Below the pieces are notes generated by a model, which did not search any database, was not told the DNA's origin, and saw nothing but the letters and a program-made list of their open reading frames with translations. Of a stretch of 64,000 nt of DNA, positions 36,319 to 46,748 are shown one piece after another. The position numbers and the translations under genes were made by a program. Numbering within the stretch: position 1 is the first letter of the stretch; each line of letters opens with the position of its first letter. Location of the stretch: assembly GCF_954871325.1 (NCBI RefSeq), contig NC_088776.1, positions 61,094,954 to 61,158,953 of the forward strand, in the 5' to 3' direction. The DNA comes from Gordionus sp. m RMFG-2023. Lineage: Eukaryota > Nematomorpha > Gordioida > Chordodea > Parachordodidae.

Positions 36319-36914
36319 CTAAAAGCAAAATTTATAAATATATTTATTTTATTTCTACCTTATTTTATAGAAAAATTTCCCATTAAAATTTTATCTCGTC
36401 AGTAGTTGTTTAATAATTTTTCAAAATCATTCTTCTCTTATTAGTTTTATACATTGATTATTTATTACATATTTTATATTATTTCCTAATTCTATTTTAC
36501 CTTATTTCTATAAGATAAATTAAGCTAAAAAAATTTGGTCCTGAACGATATACTTAGTATAAAATATATAGCGTTTTAAGGATGGTTTATTCTATTAAAC
36601 TTGGCTGAAAATACCAAAATAAGGAAATAATCTTTTTTAGAATTATTTGGCAAATATTATCAAATCTAAAGATAAAAAATTGCTGTATGATGAAGAGCAA
36701 GATTAGAGCTTCCAAATATCTAATATTAAAGGCTTAAAGGGAAAAGGAAATCAGAGAGATTTGTTTTATCTTTAGAATATAGTTGCCAATGAAAATATTT
36801 TTGAGTTGTGCTCAATTTAAGTTTAAATTGTATTTTAAAATTATACCTTGTAATATTTATGATTTATAAAGAGAATTATCTTATTTTTTACTCTTCTGAC
36901 ATATATATTATTAC

Positions 36915-36932
36915 TCGGAACAACTTGATCAT
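36915..36932 (-). CDS. 18- or 21-nt candidate micro-exon (reads DQVVP)
   Basis: Minus strand: AT GAT CAA GTT GTT CCG A, then donor GTAATAATATA. The acceptor is a TAGTAG pair, so the exon may start at 36,932 or 36,935 (adding one Asp), a NAGNAG arrangement. Core peptide equal to the exon at 42,491. Confidence 0.6.
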
Positions 36933-36999
36933 CTACTAAAATAAAAAGAGAGGAAATAGCTATAATTATTATTAATGAAAAAAATTTAAAGGTATATTA

Positions 37000-39900
37000 A
37001 TAATTTAAGAGTCTTTGAACGTGTTTTTTAATGGGAAAAATTTAGAGGGTTCTGGCCATAGCATGAGTTTTATTGAGAATGTATGTTTGCGATGTTTCAA
37101 ATTAATAGTCTAAATCAATATTAATTCTAAATTTTTGCTATTAATTAGAAACCTAGATAAATACTCTTATTTTCTACTTATAATGTATACGAACCTTTTT
37201 GAATATATTTATAGTTTTAACAATATTATTAAAAATTGGCGAAGAAAGCATGTAAATTATGATTTTAGATAAAATGCCTGTATATTTTTCATTATGTTAA
37301 ATTTGTATCAAAAATTAAATTTAAGAATAATATTTATGGAGATTTTATATTCAATGCATACAAAGTAGATCTTCTTGTATATCTTGTTTAAATTATTATA
37401 TTTTAAATAAAATAAATTGTATTATAAATGGTAAGATATAAGTTGAATATTCTGAAATGTTTCAAAGATAGGTATAAAATGCCAGAATGAGTGCTCAAAC
37501 CTTCAAATATATTAAATTCGAGATCTGATATCCATTTTGCTTAAAGATATAGAGCAAGAGAGCTAAAAATATAATATTAATTATATTTGAAATATTTTTA
37601 TAAAACATAAAATTTTGTTGGTAGAATCTCGGTTAATGGTTTAAAATTATAAAAGGACGGAAGGATAATGGGTGTTTAATCTAGTGATGTTTAAAATAGC
37701 TAATGATAATTTTATCTGTAAATAATCTCTTTACATGGAAATTTGTGAGTGTTTATTTTGCAAAAATTTTATTGATTTTAATTAGATCATTCTTTTTTCT
37801 TTTTATCTGTCAAAGATCTATTAAAAGTTTGTATATATTGTCACATTATCAAAGTGGCTAATGTCATTTGATTAAGTAGTATTATTTATTGTTGAAATTT
37901 TGATAACGAATATATAAATTTAAATAGATTTTAATATAATATTTTTCAAAATATGAAAGTTATTGATATTTAAAGAAGTCAAAATAGTTATTGGCTTTTA
38001 TCATATTAAAACTCGTTCCTTTAAAATGCGTGCTATTTTGAGTGGAAGATTTAAATCATAAATTTAATTATTCATTCTTGTACCTAACAGGGATTGAAGT
38101 GATATTATATTGATTCAGAATTATAGATGTAAAAATTACTTGACTATTAGTTAATGTTATATGATTTTAAATTATAAATAGGGAATTGTGTCAATATTGT
38201 TTTTATCAATAAATGTAGAGAGGCTTGAAGGATAACAGGCAGTAATTATTAAATAAAATTGATGCAGGATATCTATTTGCAGGCTTGACAAATAATTTTA
38301 TTATTTAATAATTTGTATTTCTCATGAATATATATTATTGAAAATAACATCAATATCTCCTCCTTAAAAAATTATTTTAAAAAATTTTAATTAAAGTAAA
38401 ATATAAAACTTCTAATTAAAAATCTAAAATCATGTTTGAACCCAATATTCATTAAAATTCTGTGATATTTTTTTTAACATATCCAAATAGATAGTTTTCA
38501 AAGGTCTCTACGTACCATTTTTTATACATCAAATCGTTATAAACAAGATATTCTTTTATGATAAAACTTTTTATGTTAAAATTAATCATTAAATTGCAAA
38601 GTATATAGAGGCCTTTTTCTAATCAAAAATTTATTCAAATTGTTTTGCTCAATCCATCTATTATTCTGAAAGATTTTTTAATTTATTGAAATTGTTTAAT
38701 TGTTAGTTGCTAAGTTGTTGTGTCATAAGTTATGATAACTACACCTTTATATACATACAATTGTGTTAGGTTATTGGCGAAAAATACATATCTCATTTTA
38801 TATATATGTATAATATTCCAAGATTTTAGATTTCATATTTCATATTTTATTTTATAAATTCTTATTAGTCTTTTACTTTCATATTTCGTTCTTTATTATT
38901 ACTTGAATTATTTTCATATTATTCGAATTATGATGTTAGGATGATTAAATTAAATTTCAATTATGATTTTGCATTATTGAACAATCTTTAATAATTTTAT
39001 TCTGAATATTTATATAAATCTTATTGATTCCAATAAAATTTGGGTTAAAGATTACTCTTTTAGAAAGAGGATGATCAGCTATTCGATTCCGATAAATAAA
39101 TATAAATAGCTCAATTTGTTACTTTCCAAATATTTAGAGAGATAAAAGAAACTATCTGAACTGGAATGTGTGAAACCTAAGCATTAGAGAAAAAATTATT
39201 GAATTCCATGCAGAGTCATGACTAAGATTCTTAAGTCTAGATAAAGAGAATTGAATAAAGGAAAGATATAATTTAAATTAATAATAAAAAGATCAAATAT
39301 AATATTTAAATGCACTAAAAAAAATATTTTAAAACATAATAATTAATTGGGATTAAAAAATAATGAAAACTATTATATTTGTTTTTTATAAAAAATATTA
39401 TATGACTTACTTTATTAAAAATGAACTTTTTATAAATTGCTATTAATTCTATGGTGATTTTATTTCCATTGCAACCAATTATTTTAACAATAGCAACTTA
39501 TATTTTATTACATATTAAAAATCATATTGATTGTTTCAATAAAATAATATTCTTAATTTATGCAATTTCTATGATAATGATATCATTTACAATTTTATTA
39601 TTTCATTTTTTAACTTAACCAAATAGTATTTATTATATGACAAAAAAATAATGCATCTTATTTTATTGATATTGGTATCTTAATTTTTATTTATGCAAAC
39701 CATATTAATTGATCAAATTAAAATTAGAAAAAAAATAACAATTTATTTAAATATAAATTATTCTTAAACCTTATATTAGAGAAAAGTATTATTTAGAAAA
39801 CATCTTTTGCCTTACTCTTTTTTATAATTTACATTATATTTATCATATAAAAGAGTTAATAAGCTAATAATTAAAAATATAAATCTATAATAAAATTTTA

Positions 39901-40600
39901 AAAGAATCGAATTGGGTGTTATTTTAAAATCAACAATAATATTACTAAAAATTTATACAAAATAAAAAGTTAAAAGATGATTTTTAAGATAACCCTGCCG
40001 AAGACCATGCAATAGGGTTTGCGGGACTATGGCATCTACTAAGTATAAAAATAATCTTAGATACGCCCCTGTATATAATGTAATTCATGACATATTCCAA
40101 AAGATGCTTGATTATTTTAACCTTTTATATATTTTCTGTTACATAACCAATAACCCATCTCTATATATTTATCTGATAAATTTTATTTGTCAAAAAAACT
40201 TTATCAAAAATATATTAGAATTGAAATTACAACATGATTCGAATGTTAATTTATAAATAGGTTTTGAAGCAAAAGTGTTTATTTAAACATATTTTAAAAA
40301 TTAATTTTTCAATCAATGTTGCATTTCTAGACTTAAAATACAGAGAGATAAAATATGTATAAAATATTTTTAATAATTTCCATATATCATATAGTTTTTG
40401 AAATAAGGTAACGAAAAAATAATCAATATTAATTTCCGACAATAGAACGTTTTTAAATTATATAAAAACTTTGATTCAGGATATTTCGCATTTTTTAATT
40501 GTAATTTTATACCCATTAATAAATAATTTTCAAAAATGTAAATAAACCTAATGTATTACCGAAAGCAAACTATACACAGAATACTGAGTTAATTATATTA
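37000..40600. other. AT-rich, no convincing exon
   Basis: Probably a long intron between the exons at 36,915 and 40,614. The short plus-strand frame at 40,029-40,256 has no recognisable content and shows AT-biased composition. A transposon-like terminus, reversed CAGGGGCGTATCTAAG, ends at 40,071 without a visible partner. Confidence 0.45.
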
Positions 40601-40613
40601 TATAAAATAAGAC

Positions 40614-40727
40614 CTGGAATACTTTCTACATCATATTCAATTGATTGTTCATCAGTGTCAATAAACTCAGCATCACTCGTATCAATTCCAATAGAATACT
40701 CATCTTCATCAACATTTTCTCCCATTT
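40614..40727 (-). CDS. 114-nt acidic exon, largest of the micro-exon run
   Basis: Minus strand: acceptor AAATTTCCATAAAG, a 114-base open segment (two bases, 37 codons, one base), then donor GTCTTATTTTA. It reads MGENVDEDEYSIGIDTSDAE followed by FIDTDEQSIEYDVESIP. The text is strongly acidic and codon-like in a way rare for this AT-rich sequence, so I regard it as real coding sequence of an unknown protein. It ends in SIPG-like text, echoing the VVP ends of the micro-exons. An internal Met at its start could be used for initiation, but the phase-1 acceptor argues for an internal exon. Confidence 0.65.
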
Positions 40728-41106
40728 CTTTATGGAAATTTAGATAAAAATAATATAATATATTGAATGAATTTAAACTTTAATATTACAAAAATCTTTA
40801 AAGCGGTTCAATAAATAATTTATAAATCTAACAAGATAAAATGGTTATATTGCTATGCATATTTTAATTAGGTTTTTTGAATGGAAAAAATCCAATGGAT
40901 AATATAAAAAGTTAAAATAAATTAATTAGAAAGGAAAAGATTAAAACCTAAAAATTGAAAAGATCAATCATATTAGGGCCTTTATTTCTATTTTTTTCCT
41001 TATATAAATTTTGAAAATAATATCAACATTTTAATGGAAGTATCCATTTTATTTATTTGTTAGCTACATCTTTTTTGGTAAAGTTTGTAAGTAATATTAT
41101 TATAGC

Positions 41107-41130
41107 CTGGAACAACTGCATCGTTATCTC
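41107..41130 (-). CDS. 24-nt candidate micro-exon (reads DNDAVVP)
   Basis: Minus strand: acceptor CATATATTAG, then GA GAT AAC GAT GCA GTT GTT CCA G, then GCTATAATA where GT is expected. The peptide and phase fit the family, but the donor would have to be a GC donor of poor context, so the exon may be inactive. Confidence 0.4.
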
Positions 41131-41139
41131 CTAATATAT

Positions 41140-42120
41140 GATTTAATTTAGATAAGAATTGAGTAACAAATAAATTTATAAAAATATAGGGAGAACTATT
41201 AATAAATTATTAACAGAAATATTTAAACAGTAACTATATGAAAGAAAATTTATTAGAGGCGAACAACCATTCAGTAACCCCGAGAAATCTTTAAATGATC
41301 CAATATTTATGACCTCTAAATAAAATCCCAATTATAAACTTTCAAGCAGGGATGAGAACAAATTTTATTTAGCATATATTTTTATAAGGAGACCTAATCG
41401 AAACCAATTTGTTAAGAGAGGTCCGAGCCCCAACCCTTTCAATATTATCCCGGTTTGTTGAGTTGTCCATAAATCTGTCTCTATATTTGGTCAGCTCGTG
41501 TTCTGGTTTACATCTAGGCTTTCAAGAATTATAATTTAGACTAAAAATAACAAATAAGCATTAGTTGTTGATATGATTATCAACTAGATGTGACTAACCA
41601 TCTCAAGATTATCCAAGAGAGTGTATAAATACTGTATAAAAATGTTTATATTAATGATTTAATTTAATAACCCATTATAATCAAAGTTAGATTACATTGG
41701 AGTTCCCTTCGTCTTTGTTTTACAATGAGTGTTTATTTTTATTTTTTCCTATTCCCTTATAGTTTTCTTTCCTAGATAAATATTCTAAAAAAAATGAATT
41801 ACTTCTATTAAATTAATTGTATTTTTTTATATTTTAGACTTTAAAAAATTTTTTATATTTGTAATCCCCGGAAGCAAAGATTATTACGCAATTTAAAGAA
41901 ATGGTAATTTTAATTTAATTTTATATAGAATTAAATACACTAATAATAATTAGATTGGATTGCAGACAGAAAAAAAAACTAAGTTGAAACAAACAAATAA
42001 AATAAACCTTTAATGTTGAAAGACCCAAATAGTCATATCAATTTGTTTTTATCATTGTTTATTTAAACATTTGTGAAATGGAATAGATTGATTAGAGAAA
42101 ATAAATTAAAATGAAGTCTT
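41140..42120. other. AT-rich, no gene seen
   Basis: Intron-like sequence between candidate exons; nothing else supported. Confidence 0.4.
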
Positions 42121-42132
42121 ACAAAAATATAC

Positions 42133-42144
42133 CTTCATGAATAT
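42133..42144 (-). CDS. 12-nt candidate micro-exon (reads IHE)
   Basis: Minus strand: acceptor AAAATAAAG, then AT ATT CAT GAA G, then donor GTATATTTTTG. Symmetric phase 1. Short enough that chance is a serious alternative. Confidence 0.4.
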
Positions 42145-42202
42145 CTTTATTTTATATAAAAAATTTTAATAAGCTTAACAAAATAATTTCATTTTATATT
42201 AC

Positions 42203-42220
42203 CTTTTAAGACCATTTCCC
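42203..42220 (-). CDS. 18-nt candidate micro-exon (reads EMVLK)
   Basis: Minus strand: acceptor TAAATAAAATTTAG, then GG GAA ATG GTC TTA AAA G, then donor GTAATATAAAA. Same length, phase and donor as 36,301; it follows a DQVVP exon by about 290 bp as that one does by about 600 bp, suggesting a duplicated two-exon module. Confidence 0.6.
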
Positions 42221-42490
42221 CTAAATTTTATTTAGAAAAAATATTGTCCTTCAAATGTTTTCTTTAATTGATTGAAATATATTAATCTATTTTGCTAACG
42301 ATTAAAACTTATCATTAGTTTGAATATTTACTCTTTCAAATAAAATATCCATTTTATTGAAAATCATTGAGAATTATATGAGTTCATATTCATAGTTTAT
42401 AATGACATTAATTTATTTAAGACAACTAATTTAGCATTTATAATTGTTTAATTTATATTAAATTATTTTCTTTAAGAATAATATATATAC

Positions 42491-42508
42491 CAGGAACAAC
42501 TTGATCAT
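42491..42508 (-). CDS. 18- or 24-nt candidate micro-exon (reads DQVVP)
   Basis: Minus strand: AT GAT CAA GTT GTT CCT G, then donor GTATATATAT. With acceptor AACAAG it is 18 nt; with the better acceptor CATATTTAG it starts at 42,514, is 24 nt and gains Gln-Asp. Both keep the frame. Confidence 0.6.
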
Positions 42509-42987
42509 CTTGTTCTAAATATGATTCAATTTAGTTTTAAATAGGATAAATATAAATAATATAATAAAATAAGATAAAATAGAATCTTTAAAAAATTGCA
42601 AATAAAACATTCATTCAAAATTAGTTTTTCATAGGAGTTATACTTCGCTGGATAATTTAATTTAAAGAAAAATTCAGACTTATTATATTTTGGCAACTTA
42701 TAACATCAACAATTCTATATATATATATATTACAGCATTATTAAAAGATACAAATAAATTTATGTCTATATTTATAAATATAATCTTATTAAAGTACCAT
42801 AAATATGCATTTAAGAAAAGCAGATATTTGTTATAGTTAGGATTAGAAAATTGTTTAATATATTACCATTCCGTTTTTTAAAGTTCAAAATAGATTGGTA
42901 ATAAAAATATCCCAAGGAAAATTTACTGAAATCTGACTCCCGTGAGATTAGCCCAATGAAAAAGGTTCCAAACAAATATTTCTAATG

Positions 42988-42998
42988 CCCCCCCCCCC
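42988..42998 (+). repeat. C11 homopolymer
   Basis: A run of eleven C in otherwise AT-rich sequence. Length may be unreliable in assembly. Confidence 0.9.
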
Positions 42999-43730
42999 TA
43001 TATTTTTTATTTTTTAATATTCAAATTTTTAAAATATGGAATCAACCAAACTAATAATAAGTCAAAAACTATTTTTAAGAGATATTCATATATTTTACAT
43101 TAAAGAATTAGATGCCGAAAGCCAGTTAAATCAAAATAAAAGGAATGATATGTATGCTCATTGCTATTTTCCCTCCCCTTTTTTCCGAAAGAATATTTTT
43201 CTGGTTAATTTTTAGGTATATTCTTTGAAATAATTATAACATAAATCATGATCAAAAGATAAAAGAGACAAAAATGCACATAAAAAGAATAAATAAATAT
43301 TTGAAGAAAAAAAATATTTAGGATTTTTTTACATCTCTTATGCGCATCCATCTGAGTTTTTGCGGTTATTTTTGCGAAAATAAATTAAATATTTTGATGT
43401 AGAGCTTATATCTAATAAGCCAATTCTTCTTCCTAGCAAAATTAAACATATTCAATTGAAAACTTTGTCCAATTATGTCACTTAAAAAATAAAGTGTACT
43501 GTTCTAATAAATGACTGCGCAAAGATATTTATCTATATTTTATTTAAATGTCCTGATCAATTCCTGGCCTGAATTGAATGTTATTATTTTACATTCTGTT
43601 ACTATATCCTCAAAAAAAAGCCCTAAATTTTGAATATTTTTAATTTATTTTTTAATTTATTTATCTTTATTAATAATAGTAAAATATTTATTTATAGTTT
43701 ACCATGTATATAATGTAATATCATAAATAC

Positions 43731-43745
43731 CTGTGAAAAAGAAAT
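43731..43745 (-). CDS. 15-nt candidate micro-exon (reads FFFT)
   Basis: Minus strand: acceptor TTTTTTAAAG, then AT TTC TTT TTC ACA G, then donor GTATTTATGATAT. Counterpart of 2,625. Confidence 0.5.
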
Positions 43746-45392
43746 CTTTAAAAAAAATTTTGTTTAATTTTTAGGGTTAATAAAGTTATCATATATATGA
43801 TATTTTAAATATATTAAAATAATTAAAGTTTCACATTTGCTAAAGGCAAATAAAAAACCATTTGAACAAGGATCACATTATATAAATTTTATACATTTTT
43901 ATATAGATTTTATTTTACAAATGGTTTACATAATATTTTTAATAAATATTTTTAAATTACGTATATATGTTTTACTTTTAATAAGAGAAATAAAATACAA
44001 TATAAATTCTATTTAAGAAATAAAAATTAAAATGAGCTAAAAATTTTATAATAAAAAATTTGTTCAAAATAATCATGAAAAAGTGCTTAGGAAATTTGCA
44101 GATGGTATACACTGCGACCTACATATTTCATTTGAAATCTAATGCCATTGATAAAAAAATTTTTTTGCTAAATATTAGATTCCAGGCTCTGGATAGGAAA
44201 GCAATTCTTTTGTAGGAAACAAATGGGATTAAACGGATATTGAATATTTTTTATTTATTCTGATTTCCTATCTAACAAAAGAATTGGAACTATAGGTTAG
44301 TACAAACGGTCAAAGCATACATAAATCCAGGGTATTTGGCCTACTATTTCCTCCGAAATTAAGAACTACGGGTTAATAGAATAATGTTTAAGTCTAGAGT
44401 TTTAGTAATAATTAAATTCACTGTTTGATTGAATTGATGACTTTCTTTTCAGAAGCAATAAATGGAATGATGCTCTTGGAATAGCTTACAGAGATTACAA
44501 TCAGGGTGTGACAATATCAGAGTTTAAATGAAGGCCTATTTTAATCCAAAGTTTTTCGTTTGAAGGAAAAAAATCAAGATTGGAGCTAGGGATAGTCTCG
44601 AACCATATATACGCTAAATTTAAATGTTAGATTGCTGATAAAAAATTCTATAAATTATTTGGGAAGTGATATCTGAGTGATGAAGAAATGTCCTTTAAAA
44701 TATTAATCAAGTAAAGAAATTTAATAAAATAATGGATCCTATTGAAAATTGATAATAAAAAATATTTATTATTAGCCCCCAATCGTAAATTTAAATATGA
44801 ATACAACCAAACTAAAAAGAAATTAAAAATTATTTTTGAGAGATATCCATATAGTTTTCATAAAAGAATAAGATGCACAAAACCAATAGCAAATAACCTT
44901 TATGAAATAATTTCAAATATAAGTGTCATCATCAATCTCGGATCATTTTCCAAAAATGGACAATCAGCAGCCTATTAAGCGAATCTTACAAAAATGGCTA
45001 AAAAGAAGAAAAAAAAGCTATAAAATTTTAAATTTCGAATAAGAATTATAAATTAAATAATTACAAGGGGATGGATTAAACCTAGGCCTTCATTTTTTTT
45101 AAATAAATTTAAATTATATTAATTGATATTCTAATATTTTCCACTTCCCCTTGAAATTTGCAGAATAAAACTAAAATGATTTTTGATAAAAAAAGAAAAT
45201 TTTAAAATCAGGGTCTAGTCAAATAATAATTTACATATAAATTTTAAATAAAATTATATAAATTATGTCAATTTTTATGAAAATTAATAAACTAAAAATC
45301 GTTAATTGTTTTAGTTTATTTATTATCTATAATAATAATTGCATGACATTTATTTATACTTTACCATGTATATAATATTATATTATAATTAC

Positions 45393-45407
45393 CTGGAAAA
45401 AGGGCAT
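45393..45407 (-). CDS. 15-nt candidate micro-exon (reads ALFP)
   Basis: Minus strand: acceptor TTTATTTACCAAG, then AT GCC CTT TTT CCA G, then donor GTAATTATAATA. Symmetric phase 1, counterpart of 3,406/3,515. Confidence 0.5.
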
Positions 45408-46748
45408 CTTGGTAAATAAAATGTATATATATATCTAATGTATACTTTTTTAATAAAAGTTTTACATTTATAAATTAGGCATATATTTAAAACCTTTGGG
45501 AACAGGAATTAAAATATTAAAATTGATTCATTTGTGTTTAAAATTTAATTTTTTTACATTTTAAATGATTTATTTAAATAATCTTCCTCTGAAAAATTAA
45601 TACAAGATTAAAATACCTACGTTTCAGATTTAGATAACGTACAGGAAAATTTTTATATTTTTTTATATAAAAAAGATTTGAATTTATAAAATAAGATATA
45701 ATAAAAACTCTATCATAATAAAATATATTAAAAATAGAAATAAGAATAAATTCAAATAAACTGAAAATTTTTGTAATAAAATATGTTCAAAATAATGGTC
45801 AGACAGTGCTTTTAAGTTATGTGTAGATGGTGAGACAGTGGTTTTAAGTAATAAGATGGATATACAGTGCAATTTGCATATTTCATTTAATGTTGACATA
45901 GATAAAAACATTGTAGAGAATTTTCCAAAATTAAGTAGACTTTTGATATATGCTTTGAAGAATTTTCGGGCTCTGTCTACGAAAGCATTGATTTTGTCTG
46001 AAACAAAGGAGATTTAAATATATTAAGATTATTACTATATTTATTAATTTTTTTGATCCAGGTCTAAACAAAGAATTGGAGCTATATGATGGTGCAAACT
46101 CTCATAGCATATATAATTCCAGGGTAACGGATGTGTCCCCGAAATTAATTTTGATTGATAGAATAATGGTTAAATCTATTTAATAAATATCAAATTTACT
46201 GTTTTGTTTTATAGATGACGGTTTTTTCAGAAGCAATGAATAGAATGATGGTCTGGAAGATTTCAAAAATGGAATTCGAATCGTTGGGTATTTAAAAGTC
46301 AATTATGATTAAAATCCAGTATTTAGAGTGGGATAGAAATTATAGATGAAATTTTTATTAATACATTGTATAGACCTGCTAATGTTCCGTTTCTAGGTAC
46401 CAAATATTTGAAAGTAAGTTGCATTTGTTGTTAAAATTGTTTATGATGATGCAAATGCCCTTACACAATATAGCTGGGTCAAGTAGTTCAATCGTTTTAT
46501 TCTTGGTCGAGATAGATGATGTGTTTAATAGGAAAACTAAATTCAATTCTAAAAATTTGAACAATTCATTTGACTGATATTAATGTCCAAATATATGGAT
46601 CCAAATTATAAATTTATTCTGGTGGGCAAAGAGAGTGATGAGAAGGATGTCCTGTAAATATGCACTTTTTTTAAAAATAAAAAATATAAATATAAATGAA
46701 ATAATTTTTTTTAAATAAGTGGTAAAATTGTGCTTCAAAATTATTTAT

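Larger units (their letters stand above)
43715..46300 (-). repeat. Tandem micro-exon units, copy B
   Basis: Two diverged units matching those at 2,600-4,480: 15-nt exon (43,731 and 45,393), the 'aacggtcaa'-type box (44,303; degenerate near 46,100) and the 'agaagcaat' box (44,450 and 46,231). A plus-strand frame at 44,742-44,978 lies between; its counterpart in copy A is not open, so I do not call it a gene. Confidence 0.6.

Noticed and set aside
40000-40071. A full MITE ending CAGGGGCGTATCTAAG (reversed)
   Set aside because: I found only one end and no partner terminus or target duplication.
40029-40256. 75-residue plus-strand frame
   Set aside because: Composition is that of random AT-rich sequence, with no motif and no splice or paralogue support.
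44270-44380. 33-nt phase-1 exon around the 'aacggtcaaagc' box in the tandem units
   Set aside because: Only one of four copies gives a symmetric exon; the others differ in length or lack a good acceptor or donor, so it is left out of the exon list.
44742-44978. 78-residue plus-strand frame as a gene
   Set aside because: The homologous stretches in copy A (about 240-620) and at 43,020-43,150 are not open in the same frame, so coding constraint is not supported.
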